DNA of 64,000 nt, from assembly GCA_027924585.1 (NCBI GenBank), contig BSBM01000423.1:3791501-3855500 (forward strand). The letters run 5' to 3'. The position numbers were made by a program, and so were the translations under genes. Every line of letters starts with the position of its first letter. The first letter of the stretch is position 1. The notes under the pieces are model-generated. The model was given only the letters and a program-made list of their open reading frames with translations, was not told the DNA's origin and did no database searches. Shown here in pieces: positions 23,118-34,171 of this stretch. Origin of the DNA: Larix kaempferi. Its lineage: Eukaryota; Streptophyta; Pinopsida; Pinales; Pinaceae.

Positions 23118-25222
23118 TGTTAGTGCTAAAGTTAGCTCTCGTCTGCAAGAGGGCCAAAATTTACACATCTTAATGCTCAGAGGAAAATATGGATTGATTG
23201 GTTGAACTAAGTATGTAGAGGGATCAAGAGAATATGCAGAAAAAATATAGGATAGTTGAAGACATCGAGCTATGTGATAAGTAAGGATGACCAAGGTTCA
23301 AAGAGGATTGTTGATATATAGAGCAAACTGCTCATTCAAACATCAACATAAAGAAACATCTTCAGAAAAATATTCCAAAGATGGAATCTGAAATACTAAA
23401 TCTCAACACGAGCAATCACAATCAAAACATTATTGATCAGGAATCCATATGTAAGACCAGTTAAAACATAACTGCACAGTATATTCAGATTAAAAAACAG
23501 CTAAAACTCAACACAAAATGATAGAAAATCAAGTTTACAGATAAAATATAGAACAAAAGGTCTCTGCCTTTAGTTTATAATCTTCTGTCTCATTACAATT
23601 CTCACACAGCCTCTTGGATGGAACCTCCCTCTCCCCCCGTTACAATCGAATCTCTACTTCTTTAATAGGTGATGAGATGAAACAAAAACTAGACCCAATT
23701 CCTTAGTTGGCAGAAGATATTCACAAAAATGCTCTTTCATCTTCAATCGGTGACAACTATTCACTCAAATGGTTATTAAATATCAGGTCGTTTATGTAGC
23801 TAGCACATTCTTTGTTTTACCATGATTATCTCCTTAAATGCTGCAAACTGGCATGATATACTCCCCCATTTCTGTTCTATTAGTTGGAATGTGAGGTACA
23901 ACAAGCCACCAGTATAATCTTGCAGGTTTGGTGGTGATTGTTTCCACTATTGGAGAGGTGATATTGTGGCATTCATCTCTATTCTTGTTCACGTCGAGAA
24001 GTAAAACCGTCAAATGTTTGACCATTTAATATTTAACATTTGGCGAAATCGACGGTTTGATAACCCTATGACTCAGCGATGAGATAGCATGGTGGTAATC
24101 TATCTTTATTAGAAGATCATTTGGAGCATTGTTTTACCCTTTCAACGATACGGTGTTCTCGTGCCAGATCTTTGACACTTCAGACTTTATCAAGAAATGT
24201 TTAGATAAATGTTAACCATGATGAGAATATATGTGTGCTGACATTTTTTATCAGTACTTTCCTTGATATGTTTAATAGAGCCTTTATTTGTTCCCTTACA
24301 ACAAGCACAATATCATCAACATACTCAAATTCCTCTGGAAATCTGGAAATCATCTTGATGCTGCTCCTCTACGTTCAAGTCTGGAATTTGATTTACGTTC
24401 AATTCATCACCATCTGTAGTGTCAGATTCATCCATTGAATCATAATCATCCTTGGTCATCAAAAGTATCTCACTTACTCCAATTTCAGAGTTTTGTTAAG
24501 TGTGCTACATCATCATTTGCGTCAACAGCTTCACATGGTTGAAATAACATTTTATCATTGGCGTCAGATAGAAACACGCGGACTTGAGGTATTCATATAG
24601 CTTGAAATTCTAGACCTATAGGAACCCTCTTACGAGGAACATGGGCTAAAGAAAAGCAACCAAGACCTGCACTTGAGTCATAGTGAACAAAGTGTTCAGC
24701 TTTACTACAATTGAATTCTATATATGTTCTGGTAGAACATGTCCCACATTCAGAAACAGAAGATGACAAATATTTTTCTATGTTCACACACCTTTTGCAT
24801 GCTTGATCCATTATCTCATAATAAGACAATATGTTGTTTGAAGCTTGGAGAGGAAGCAGAGACCATGTCAGAATACAAATCTTCTGAAACTATAGACCTA
24901 CTGTCATGAACATTTGAGAGTGATCTGCATGTTTTCACATCCTTGGCTTGATGTCCAATGGAGATCTTTTCCTGTTGCATTTGGAAGCCATCTTCATGCA
25001 AAACAGAATCACCAATTGCTCCATTAGTTAACATTGCCTCATACTTTGCCCAAATGAAATTCTCAAGAGAAGCTCGATCATTTTCTACAGGTCGCTTACA
25101 ATTTGGAGGAAGTTTTTCTTTCCAGTAGTCATCTATCTTGAACTATTGGCATTTGGGTACTTTCACATGCACGCGGTCATGATCGAAAGCAAATTTTAAT
25201 GGGGAAAATTTCACTACCAACA
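23118..25222 (-). repeat. 5' LTR of element J
   Basis: 2105-bp partner of 19579-21688; the minus strand starts TGTTGGTAGTGAAATTTTCC and ends CACTAACA. Confidence 0.85.
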
Positions 25223-25520
25223 AGTACTATTACTTTCTGACCGTTTCCTTGTAATTTGATGCGACGCTTATCAAGTGATATCAAAGCCTTCATGTTTCGA
25301 CCCCATGGTCGAACGGCCAAGGATGGAAAGGAACTTGCGCCATCCTTTAGATTTATGATTTCAAAATCAATTTTTGTCTTTATGCCCTTAATGGATGTTT
25401 CCACTTGTCTCCAGACTCCAATTGGCTCAATAAGTCCTTGATTTGCAAGCTTTAGATAAATGCTTGACTCTTGCATTGACGGTCGACCTAATTGGTCTCA
25501 AGTATCACGAGTCATGATAT
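25223..25520 (-). pseudogene. pro: Retropepsin (protease) region of gypsy element G
   Basis: Aspartic protease that would mature the polyprotein. The minus frame ends at the J insertion: GLIEPIGVWRQVETSIKGIK, KIDFEIINLKDGASSFPSLA, VRPWGRNMKALISLDKRRIK, QGNGQKVIVL. This corresponds to the C-terminal two thirds of plant gypsy proteases (the flap and the 'GRPWGR' block; here the first Gly reads V). The catalytic Asp region just upstream reads IDFGSQFNIM where D-x-G-x(2)-x-N-I-M is expected, so a D-F-G triplet remains. The first open frame starts at 25476. It continues across J into 19573. Confidence 0.75.
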
Positions 25521-28500
25521 TAAATTGGGATCCAAAGTCAAGTACGACTTGTCAGATGTGATATCCATGTATCTCGAGGTCGACAAGTGGGTCAGCCTCT
25601 CTTTTTTCTTTTTGATGAAGTCGGAAAATGTTTTTGGCTTGTCTTTGCACGACAGGTTTTTATTTTATTTTATGCAACAAGTCAATTAGTTTTCCCATAG
25701 CTTCATCTTTAGAAATTAAATTAACCAATTCGTTAATTGCTTCGTGTCAACTTTCTTCATTGTCTTCCTGTGCTTCCAAATCAGAGAATATGTGGGATTC
25801 ATTTTTATACAAAGTCTTTTGCTTGACAGTGTTTGGATAATCCTCTTTACTTACTACTTTGCTTATTTGAGGTTTATCTGGACCAATATAAGTACCCCAT
25901 CTAATTACAATTTGCAAAATTTTCGTTCAAATCACGTCACATTTCGGTACACAAGACAAGACGTTAACATTATTTTTATTTGTGATTTTTTCAAATCATA
26001 GTAGGACAATGCTCTAAAAAGTGATCACCTAATCCAGATTTAGTACAAAATTTTAGATTAGTTCTATCATTATATGGAAATTCCGCATGGCGGTGATCGT
26101 CACTGAAGCATGTAAAGCATTGTCTAGGTCTGTGAGGTCAAAAATATTGACTATTATTTCCATGACCTCGGCCTTGGCCTCGATATCCTCCATGTCTATT
26201 AAATTTATCATGCCGCTGATCATATATTCATCCATCATATCATGGGTATCTATCATTTCTGTCATTGCCATCATAATGGTCATTCCTTCCATTTCTATCG
26301 TTGTGATCATATCTATCGTGTCTATCATTTCTATCATGTCGCTACTCGACAGAATTTGTTAGGTACACTGCATGATAGTTCTGTTTGTTCTTCAAGTTTA
26401 GATGACATTCTGTGATAGAATGAGTGTCAACTTCACCAATTTGACACCACTTTGCTTGTTTATTTTTCGTATTATATGGGCAGTTTTCTATCTTGTGTAA
26501 CTCATATTCTTGACATATATCATGAAAGCATCTTGATTGAACAAATTTGACATCTTGTCGTCGCTCCTCCATATGACAAGAGTCCTTGTGATGTCCTGTA
26601 GTGGAGCATTTTGCACACCAGGATTCTGAGCCTTTCAAATTGATATCTCGGATAGAATGTTGCATGTTATCCAACCACTCTTTAATGTGTCTATCAATGG
26701 GGACCAAGGGATACTCGTCATGCATTTCAATCTCCAAATCCTTTGTCAAGGCATCTTCATATGAATTGACAATTTTCCAACGGATGTCCACTTTACTTTT
26801 TCTAATCAGTCCAGCAACGAGCCATTTGATTAAAAGTTTTTCTTCAATTTTGTAGTCAATATGGCTCAAGCGATATTTAAATATCTTATTGTATTCCTTC
26901 ACAGTCTCAGTCGGCCTCTAGACTGTTGTCTTCAACTTTTCAGCAGCCAAGTATTTTTCATCCGAAGTCTTAAAGAAAGACAAGAAGTGATGTTTAATTT
27001 GCGCTTTCATTACATTCGGTGTTTTTTCGATTTACCCCATGTACCATGTAAGTGCTCTCTTTCTTACGGAGCCAACAAACTGGGCCAACCGACGTTATTC
27101 ACTAGTGATTTGGTTGGTTATCCAAATTTATTAGCAGACAAACCAATGTTTTCTTGGATCTTCATCTCCTTTGTAGAACGGAAGGTGATATGTCGAATGC
27201 GACATCTTTGCCACTATTTCGACCACAAAATTATCTGGTGGTGTCGGCGGATTATCACCAGTGATAGAATTAGGTGCTTGCTTGATCTGGACGGGTATTA
27301 TACTCAACTGACTCTCAAGAGCGGGTTCCTTGCCTTCAACGCCAGTGTCTGGAACTTCTACTTCTTCACTGGGTCTTTGAAATCTATTTTCTTTGACTAA
27401 TCCAATCAAAATCCATGCAAAATTCTGTGTTATCTGGGTTCATCTACTTTTTGGACTTTCTGAAGTACTCAATGACTTGCTTAATGTTGTTAGTGGTGGG
27501 GGGGGGTACTTCCGCATGATCTAAATAGAGTAAGTGAAAACTTTTATTGGAGAACTCGGTTTGAAAGGTCACCCAGTTTCCTTCTTTAGGTTGATGAATA
27601 AACAGTCTATCGACTTCATCACCTTCATTACTAGGTCGACTCCAAATGCCTGACTGGCCAGCGTGGAGTCCTATATCTTCTTCGACTATGTCTTGCACTC
27701 AGACACTCTAAGTTAACCACAATGGGGAAGGTGGTGTTTGTACCTCAGTTATCTGAACTTGGAGAGAACTACCTCGCTCTATCCATACGTCCTCGTCTAT
27801 CAGTGACTAGTTGTCATCGACACACCTTTCTTCACGAGCTTGACTCGGCTCCAACATATTTCTTTCTGCATCTATCACGACACTTGGTCCTCGTTTATTC
27901 TAGAGAGCACTGGATTTCTCCCTCAACTCATCACACCGCTTATTCCTTTTTTCTCTTTCAATTTTCTGGATGTCCGGAGTGCTTTTATGGCTCATCGTTC
28001 TGTCAAATTTATCGGATCTCTCACTGTTGGTCCTATCTCCTTTTATATGTCGACCTTCATCAATTCTCTACTCCATCAGAACATGTTTCGTCACCCCCCC
28101 AATGTATGCCCGAAGTTCTCTAGGCAACTAGGGAAATGCAGGACGTCATTGGTTCAGAAAATACTCGCATTTGCGCTCACGTACAATTTTTTCCCACTGT
28201 CGTTCTTTTTCCTCCCAATTGAATTTGGAAGGGGCGGGTACAATAATGGTCATGTCTCGACAATGTGTGCAATGCCTTTGTCGATAAAAAATTTGAAACA
28301 AAGAATCGGTAATAAACACAAGAAATGGTCGGTAAGGTCAGTGAAGAACCTTTTCTTGACTTTGTCGATAGAGACTCTCTCTTCAATCGCTCGTTCTTCA
28401 CAGAACTTGTCCGCAATCTTCTCACACTATTTAAACCGATTTGTGCGACCTCCGTTAATCATATTCAAAATCAACTTCCGCTCCTCTTCATGTACTGGTC

Positions 28501-28679
28501 TTCTCATCCAATAGATTCTTTAGAGCGAATGGCATGGATTCTACAAATTTTTCATGGGTCTCGGTAAAGAAATTCTCCCTTGCTTGAGAAATCGTCAGCT
28601 TGTTTCTCATTGCATGCTTTTGCAGATAGTTAGCAATCTTCTTCTCCCACCATTCTTTGATCTCTTGCTCTGGTATCAT
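25521..28679 (-). pseudogene. gag: gag of gypsy element G with multiple zinc knuckles
   Basis: Starts at the ATG at 28679 (MIPEQEIKEWWEKKIANYLQ) about 50 bp after the primer site. The N-terminal part is helical and charged, then frames at 27698 and 27409 carry Pro-rich sequence and the capsid entry motif LPFYKGDEDPRKH. The capsid C-terminus (FKYRLSHIDYKIEEKLLIKW) opens the 186-codon frame at 26902. It is followed by zinc knuckles: WCAKCSTTGHHKDSC (canonical C-x2-C-x4-H-x4-C), then two degenerate ones (CQEYELHKIENC; WCQIGEVDTHSITEC, with a Cys lost). Next is an Arg/Asp/Asn/His low-complexity basic stretch (about 26340-26180) and two more knuckle-like motifs near 26100-26000. Up to five knuckles is high for gypsy gag. 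Several frameshifts break it. The 224-codon plus-strand frame at 27840-28514 is a shadow. Confidence 0.75.
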
Positions 28680-28712
28680 TGAACATGCTCACTATTAGTT
28701 CATGTATGCATC

Positions 28713-28728
28713 ACCGGAAATGGAACCA
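28713..28728 (-). promoter_or_regulatory. Primer binding site of element G
   Basis: TGGTTCCATTTCCGGT on the minus strand, one base from the LTR end (…CTACAACA). The tRNA was not identified. Confidence 0.6.
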
Positions 28729-28729
28729 A

Positions 28730-29035
28730 TGTTGTAGTCGAGGGGGTTGCATTGTTACGAATGATACATCAGATATTACACAAGAATGCACAAGACACAA
28801 ATATAAGTAGACAAGATGTGGAGATAAGTACAAGCCTTTATTACTCAACAATATGTAGAACCATACACAAAATAGATCTAAGTTAACCTATTACATCGGC
28901 TCAACAGCCTATATATATGCTTTTACATTTAGTTATGTAATTTTCTTGTCGTTTCACCGACCGACACAACCATCGACATACATTACAACAGGTCGAGCAG
29001 AGATAGTCAAGAGGCAAACTTAGGCTCCTCCAACA
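28730..29035 (-). repeat. 5' LTR of element G
   Basis: About 306 bp, TGTTGGAGGAGCC…CTACAACA on the minus strand. The right boundary is set by the return of copia RNase H sequence at 29036. A TATA-like CATATATATAGG lies at 28909-28920. No second copy is in the window, so the length is provisional. Confidence 0.7.
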
Positions 29036-29490
29036 CCAAATCTGAATGGGGTGGTAGCATTGTAGACCGAAAGAGTATGTCTGGATTGGTTTAGCTTGGT
29101 ACCAATTGTGATCTCTTGGTCTAGGAAGAAGCATGGCTTCGTAGCCTAGAGTACTACAGAATCAAAGTAGATTGTGTCTAGTACTTCCTGCCAAGAATTT
29201 GTGTGGATTAGGAAACTACTTCCTGGGTTGTTCGGTGAGAAGCTTGAGACTACTGTCATTCGATCTGACAAGTAGAGCTGCATTAAGTTCTCAGAAAACC
29301 CTATGCTTCATGACAAGTCAAAACACATTGAGATGAAGTATCACTACATTGGAAATATGGTCCGAAGATGTACCATAAGACTTTAGTACATTGCTACTTG
29401 TGAGAATATTGTAGATATGTTGACTAAGCCTCTGTTTGTGATGAAGTATAAGTACTTCTGAGACAAGATTGGCATGGAAGATAATGCATC
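29036..29490 (+). pseudogene. pol: Copia RNase H remnant of element L
   Basis: Plus-strand reading with frame changes matches the C-terminal RNase H of plant copia pol. It begins in the 'S-x-W-G-G-x-x-x-D-R-K-S' region cut by G. It continues through ATASCQEFVWIRKLLPGLFG-like sequence, the NPMLHDKSKHIEMKYHYIGN block and the terminal DMLTKPLFVMKYKYF block, about 30 codons before the LTR. Several stops and at least two frameshifts are present. Upstream RT is not in the window. Assignment rests on the order and spacing of these motifs, which are the same as in element C (50870-51346). Confidence 0.8.
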
Positions 29491-29497
29491 CCTCGCT

Positions 29498-29506
29498 GAG
29501 AGGGGG
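29498..29506 (+). promoter_or_regulatory. Polypurine tract of element L
   Basis: GAGAGGGGG directly before the LTR start TGTTAAAG at 29507. Confidence 0.75.
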
Positions 29507-30760
29507 TGTTAAAGTTACAACATCATGAGTCATTATCCAGGTCAATGTTGTGTGTCAATATTGAGTCTCGTGTGTCGAGGTAGTGCCTTATAGGATCCTG
29601 AGTTGGAAGAAGTAAACTTGGAAAAGAATCTTGAGTTGGACTCAAGAATGGTTAAACTTCATGTGTTGAGTTAATTTCTTTGTATGTCAAAGTGATGATG
29701 TTGTATAGTCTTGATAGTCAAGGTTAAGGCCTTGTGTGTCAAGGCAGATCTTCATGTGTTGAAGTGATTCTTTGCATGTCGAAGCATGTATGGTGTGTGA
29801 TGTAGTCCTAACCATGGTTGAGCTATTAAGTCTCCTCTAGAGACTGGCCACCTCTAGAGTGAACTACTTTAGCATATAACCACTTAGATTGATAGTAGAA
29901 CAATATGATCACATCATTGGGAAAATATCCTTAGTATATTTGATATGATAATTAAGCTAGCACATGTGGGCCATGTAGATAAGACCAGATATAAAGATAA
30001 TATGTGATAAGATGAGAGAATTCGAATTGCACATAAATAATTGATTAAGTGATAATTTGAATTGTTAAACTTCAATGATATTATCAAAGAAGACTTCGAT
30101 CAATCAAAGGAGAACTCAAATTGATCGCTACAGTGATATTAACAAGAAATATTTTAGTTAAGAGAGTTAACTAAGTGATAACAAGAAGAATCTAGTTAAC
30201 TAAGTGTTATTGCATAATGACACTTATGTTAAACTAAAATATGACACTTTGTGAAAATAAAAGACGACACTTGTGTTAAAATAAAAGACAACACTTGAGT
30301 TGTGACACTTAATTTAGCCATCTAACTAGGTGGGAAAGATTTTAGTTAAGGGGGAGTTAATCCTAAAGTTAGTTCAGTGATTTAATGCATTGCATGAGAA
30401 GTGGGGCACACTTATCCATGCAATATTGATGTCTCCAAGGTTGGAGAAAATTTCTATCAAGTATTTTTGTGCATTTGACTATTATTAGTGAGTTGGTTGA
30501 TTGGACAATTACTATCCTAAGTCTCTCTTATGTATCTATCTTTCTCTTGTTCTGTAATTGCACCGGGGGTGCTTGATGTAAAAGACATTCTATGTTATTG
30601 ATCAATATACTAGGGAAGCTTTTGTTGGGGTTTTCTCCCTCAAGTCATAAATGGTTTCCCTAAGGTAAATCCACGTGTCAAATGTGATTACTTATGTGCA
30701 TGATTGTTATTTAATTTCAAGTACTATTGCATTTCTGAATTAAAATATCAAAAATTAACA
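29507..30760 (+). repeat. 3' LTR of element L
   Basis: TGTTAAAGTT…AAATTAACA, 1254 bp, bounded by the polypurine tract and by element E sequence at 30761. It holds diverged short repeats of the 'tcatgtgttgaagt' type at 29650-29800. Confidence 0.7.
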
Positions 30761-31270
30761 AAGTGCATATCATGTAACCTCACCCCTTCAGGAAAAACCA
30801 TTTCCACACTCTTCCAATAAGAAAGAATCTATACCGGTGACACTGAGGAAATCAACATACCATTTGTCTGCCTCCCACTTAATGATGATGAGCCTCCATC
30901 CTCACTTTTTGAGACGAATCTTAGATCGACACTGCAGCTGATAGAAGCAAAACCCCATCTGGTCTTTCCCCACAAGGATATTCTTTCCCCTTGACAATTC
31001 TCCATATTCTATGTCGATATCCTTCATATTAACTCTATCCCCCTCTCACCAATTGGTGGTTCTTCCTATGTCTACCCTACCTAGCTAGGTAGTTGATCCA
31101 CTCATATCGAATCTTAGGACTCCTTTTCTTCTGATGAAGACATGTTAGAGGAATATTTCTTCTCCACAAATGAATCAATAATGGAGTAAATTCATTTATC
31201 TGATCCCCCTTGGGGAAATCTCCATCATAGGTCATGTTTTTCCCGTAACAATATCCAACCAATTATTGGG
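30761..31270 (+). other. Pre-RT region of element E
   Basis: Degenerate; expected to hold protease-RT linker sequence. No motif firmly recognised. Confidence 0.4.
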
Positions 31271-31827
31271 GTGTCCCAACAACACACCATTGAATCAAAA
31301 TATTTTCTACCTCCTAGTCATACCGAGTGGTTCAAAAACACCATCCCAACCCCTTATGCCTTTGAAGATGGTAATATAGAAAACATTTCTACCACAATCC
31401 AAGTCGACATTTCCATTACACCAGGAGTAATCGAAAACATCTTGATTAGTGCATCATGCTCGCCACAAGGTGTCATTGAATTCATCTCTCTCTTAAAAAA
31501 CATTTGAGATGTATTCATCACATGTTTGTATGAAGAAATTCTTGACTTAGACCCTTCAATTGTCAAAAATCATATCAACACTTGGCCAGACACTCCCCCA
31601 GTAAGACATAAACAACGACTTTCCCACCCCTCTAAGTCCCCATCTATCAAGGCTAAGACCAAAAAAATCCTTCCGGCATGATTTATCTTCCCCATTACTT
31701 ATATGTCATTGGTTTATGATCCTGTGCCCATAAACAAGAAGCAAGGAACCATTCAAGTCTACATAGATTTTCATGATCTCAACTTAGCATGTCCCAAGGA
31801 CAATTACCCACCCCATTCATAGACCAA
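31271..31827 (+). pseudogene. pol: Reverse transcriptase of element E, part 1
   Basis: One plus frame: EWFKNTIPTPYAFEDGNIEN, QVDISITPGVIENI, then (past a TGA at 31505) ILDLDPSIVKNHINTWPDTP, VRHKQRL, PITYMSLVYDPVPINKKQGT, VYIDFHDLNLACPKDNYP. The last block is RT motif 1-2. A one-base deletion just before the F insertion shifts the frame; in the shifted frame the site reads FIDQ, cut between D-Q and I-I-D by F. Three stops in all. It is of the NKKQGTI / DLNLACPKDN type of plant gypsy RT. Confidence 0.87.
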
Positions 31828-32431
31828 TGTTAAGATTCAAAATGCTAAGACAAAAAATATTAGCATTTCATTTCATTTCACAACAATAGCATATACAGGA
31901 TCACTGAAGAAACAACAAGCACAACATAAACACAAGAGACACAGACTTATCCTGGGAAACCCTCATGGGGTACAAAACCCAGCAAAGCTTCCTCAATATA
32001 GATGACCATCAATATACAAAGATGCAAACCAAAGACATGATCTCCTCCTTCTCCATAGCATACCTCTCTCTCACAAGTGTGCTACATTCTAAGTGAGGGA
32101 AGTGTATCAAATGAGGAACACACCTCCTCTATATATACACATCTCCAACATGTACTTTATATTAACTAGGTCGGCCCCAACTGTACCACTGGGTTAAACA
32201 CCCCATTACAACTGACTGGGCCGACCCCACTAGGGTGGTCTAATAACCCTTTGACCCACATAACACATACAGGGCCGACCCCCACTAGGGAAGTCTAATA
32301 ACCCAAGTTACTACAATCCGACGGAGGAATGAACATCTCCGGATATACAATAAGATCTTCACGAAGGAATGAAACATTTCCGGAATAACAAAGTACAAAT
32401 ATAATATTCTTAGAAGTTACAACATTCAACA
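31828..32431 (-). repeat. 3' LTR of element F
   Basis: 604 bp, TGTTGAATG…TCTTAACA on the minus strand. Near-identical to 37278-37869, so relatively young. Confidence 0.92.
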
Positions 32432-32441
32432 CTCCCCCTTA
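32432..32441 (-). promoter_or_regulatory. Polypurine tract of element F
   Basis: TAAGGGGGAG on the minus strand, touching the 3' LTR. Confidence 0.85.
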
Positions 32442-32619
32442 ACAAGAAGGATATTATAACAACATCTGCAGGAGCAAGGAGTCATCGACTACATCATACA
32501 TGATACATCTATAAATCATTGGGAGCTTTCTCAACATCATCAGTAACTCAACCAATTACTGGAATATCTTCAATACTGGAACATCAACATCTTTAGTATT
32601 GAGTCTTCTGTAGCATCCG

Positions 32620-33105
32620 AACAACTACAGCATCATCATCATCTGGATCCTCACGATCACCAGCATCGTCGTCACACGATCATCAGCATCGTCATCATAC
32701 AATCATCAGCATCGTCATCATATGATCATCAACATCGTCATCACATCATCTCGATCTACAGCATCTGGATCATCACGATCTATAGCATCTGGATCATCTC
32801 GATCTACAACATCTGGATCATCATCTCGATCTACATGATGAGTAACATCGTCATCTAGTTCAACACGATCAGCAACATCGTCATCTAGATCATCAGTATT
32901 AGTATGCACACCAATACAAGTATACACATCATCAATACAATTATACACATCATCAATACAAGTATCCTCATCAATACATATCATCAATACAAGTATACAT
33001 ACAGGTATCCCCATCAATACATATCATCAATACAAGTATCAATACAAGTATACATACAAGTATCCTCATCAATACATATCATCAATACAAGTATCCATAA
33101 TAGCA
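32620..33105. repeat. Simple-sequence tracts in element F 3' region
   Basis: Two kinds follow each other: degenerate 'catcatcgtcatca / gatcatcagcatcg' (32620-32900) and 'tatcatcaatacaagtatac' units (32905-33105). ORFs across them are low-complexity (DDPDAVDRDD-type) and not genes. Confidence 0.85.
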
Positions 33106-33149
33106 ACATACCCTGCAACACACATGATCATCATACAGGATGATCAATC

Positions 33150-34115
33150 CCGCTCTCTTTAGGACATAGGTCCATGGATGATGCAATCGAGACCAAGTTC
33201 CAGGATGATCAATCCGTATCACTTTAAGACAAGTCTCATGTCTAGGGACGATGCAATCCCAATCACGTACCTTTTGAACCGATGTCCAGGGACGATCCAG
33301 TCCTATCATGTACCTTTTGAACCGAGGTCCAAGGACGATCCAGTCCTAGCATTCAATTCTCGGAGACCTCTGTCTACATCTCAATTCAAGGGACCATAAA
33401 TCCAGGGATGATCCAATCCCATTCTCGGAGACATCATGTCTATGGCTCAATTCAAGGGACCATAAATCTAGGGACGATCCAATCCCATTCTCGGAGACAT
33501 CATGTCTACGGCTCAATTCAAGGGACCATAAATCCAGGGACGATCCAATCCCATTCTTGGAGACATCATGTCTACGGCTCAATTCAAGGGACCGATGTCC
33601 GAGGATGATCCAATCCCCACATGTCCACCAAGGACTTCATTCTCGGAGACATCATGTCTACAGTTCAATTCAAGGGACTAAAGTCTGGGGATGATCCAAT
33701 CCCCACATGTCCACCAAGGACTTCATTCTCAGAGACATACGTCTACGGTTCAGTTTAAGGGACCGAAGTCCGAGGATGATCCAATCCCCACATGTCCACC
33801 AAGGATTTCATTCTCAGAGACATACGTCTACGGTTCAATTCAAGGGACCGAAGTCTAGGGACAATCCAATCCCCACATGTCCACCAAGGACTTCATTCTT
33901 GGAGACATACGTCTACGGCTCTCTTTAGGACTGAAGTCCAAGGATGATCCAATCCCCATTTTTCCACTAAGGACTTCATTCTCTAAGACATACGTCTATG
34001 GCTCTCTTTAGGACTGAAGCCCAGGGATGATCCAATCCCCACTTGTCCACTAAGGACTTCATTTTCGAAGACATGTGTCTATGACTCACTTTAGAACATC
34101 TGTTCAAGTATGATG
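33150..34115. repeat. 66/84-bp minisatellite in element F 3' region
   Basis: 'gatgatccaatccc' recurs at intervals of 66, 66 and 65 bp (33411-33608), then 86, 85, 85, 83 and 83 bp (33694-34030). The longer units carry an extra 'cacatgtccaccaaggactt' segment. So two unit classes lie side by side, between RNase H and the 3' LTR. Confidence 0.9.
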
Positions 34116-34171
34116 CAATCCCCTTATCAACTTAGACCCTTTCTAAGTACCATCCACCAACCTATCTATTG

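Larger units (their letters stand above)
19579..25222 (-). mobile_element. Non-autonomous Ty3/gypsy element J (gag only)
   Basis: LTRs of about 2.1 kb (19579-21688 and 23118-25222) flank a 1.43 kb interior with only a gag-like ORF. Orientation is minus: primer site beside the right LTR. The TSDs ggtat (19574-19578) and agtac (25223-25227) match at three of five positions, consistent with an old insertion. Removing J and one TSD joins the G protease frame exactly (…GQKVIVL / ISPS…GEPW). The LTR ends TGTTGGTAG…CACTAACA are intact. Confidence 0.85.
3827..29035 (-). mobile_element. Autonomous-type Ty3/gypsy element G, split by nested H and J and truncated by B1
   Basis: Minus strand, right to left: 5' LTR (28730-29035), primer site, gag, protease, [J], linker with a second gag-like domain, RT, [H], RT/RNase H, integrase, an extra downstream ORF and 3' noncoding sequence to 3827, where B1 interrupts it. 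About 9.6 kb of its own sequence is present. The reading frame is continuous across both nested elements once each insertion and one TSD are removed, so this is one element and not two. The integrase C-terminus has no visible chromodomain, suggesting the Tat/Athila side of gypsy. Its right-hand TSD should be ccaaa (29036-29040). Its 3' LTR should lie left of the window beyond B1. Confidence 0.85.
29036..30760 (+). mobile_element. Ty1/copia element L, 3' part
   Basis: RNase H remnant, polypurine tract and a 1254-bp LTR. Element G is inserted in its RNase H at 29035, so the 5' part should be left of the window. Confidence 0.82.

Noticed and set aside
27840-28514. 224-codon plus-strand ORF with hydrophobic segments
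   Set aside because: Antisense to the G gag, whose motifs and primer site fix the minus strand; no family signature.
17668-29035. Two separate gypsy elements (right gag/protease half, left pol half) abutting at J
   Set aside because: Removing J and one TSD restores the protease-linker frame, so both halves are one element.
32718-33017. Asp-rich 99-codon ORF
   Set aside because: Translation of a catcatcg-type simple repeat.
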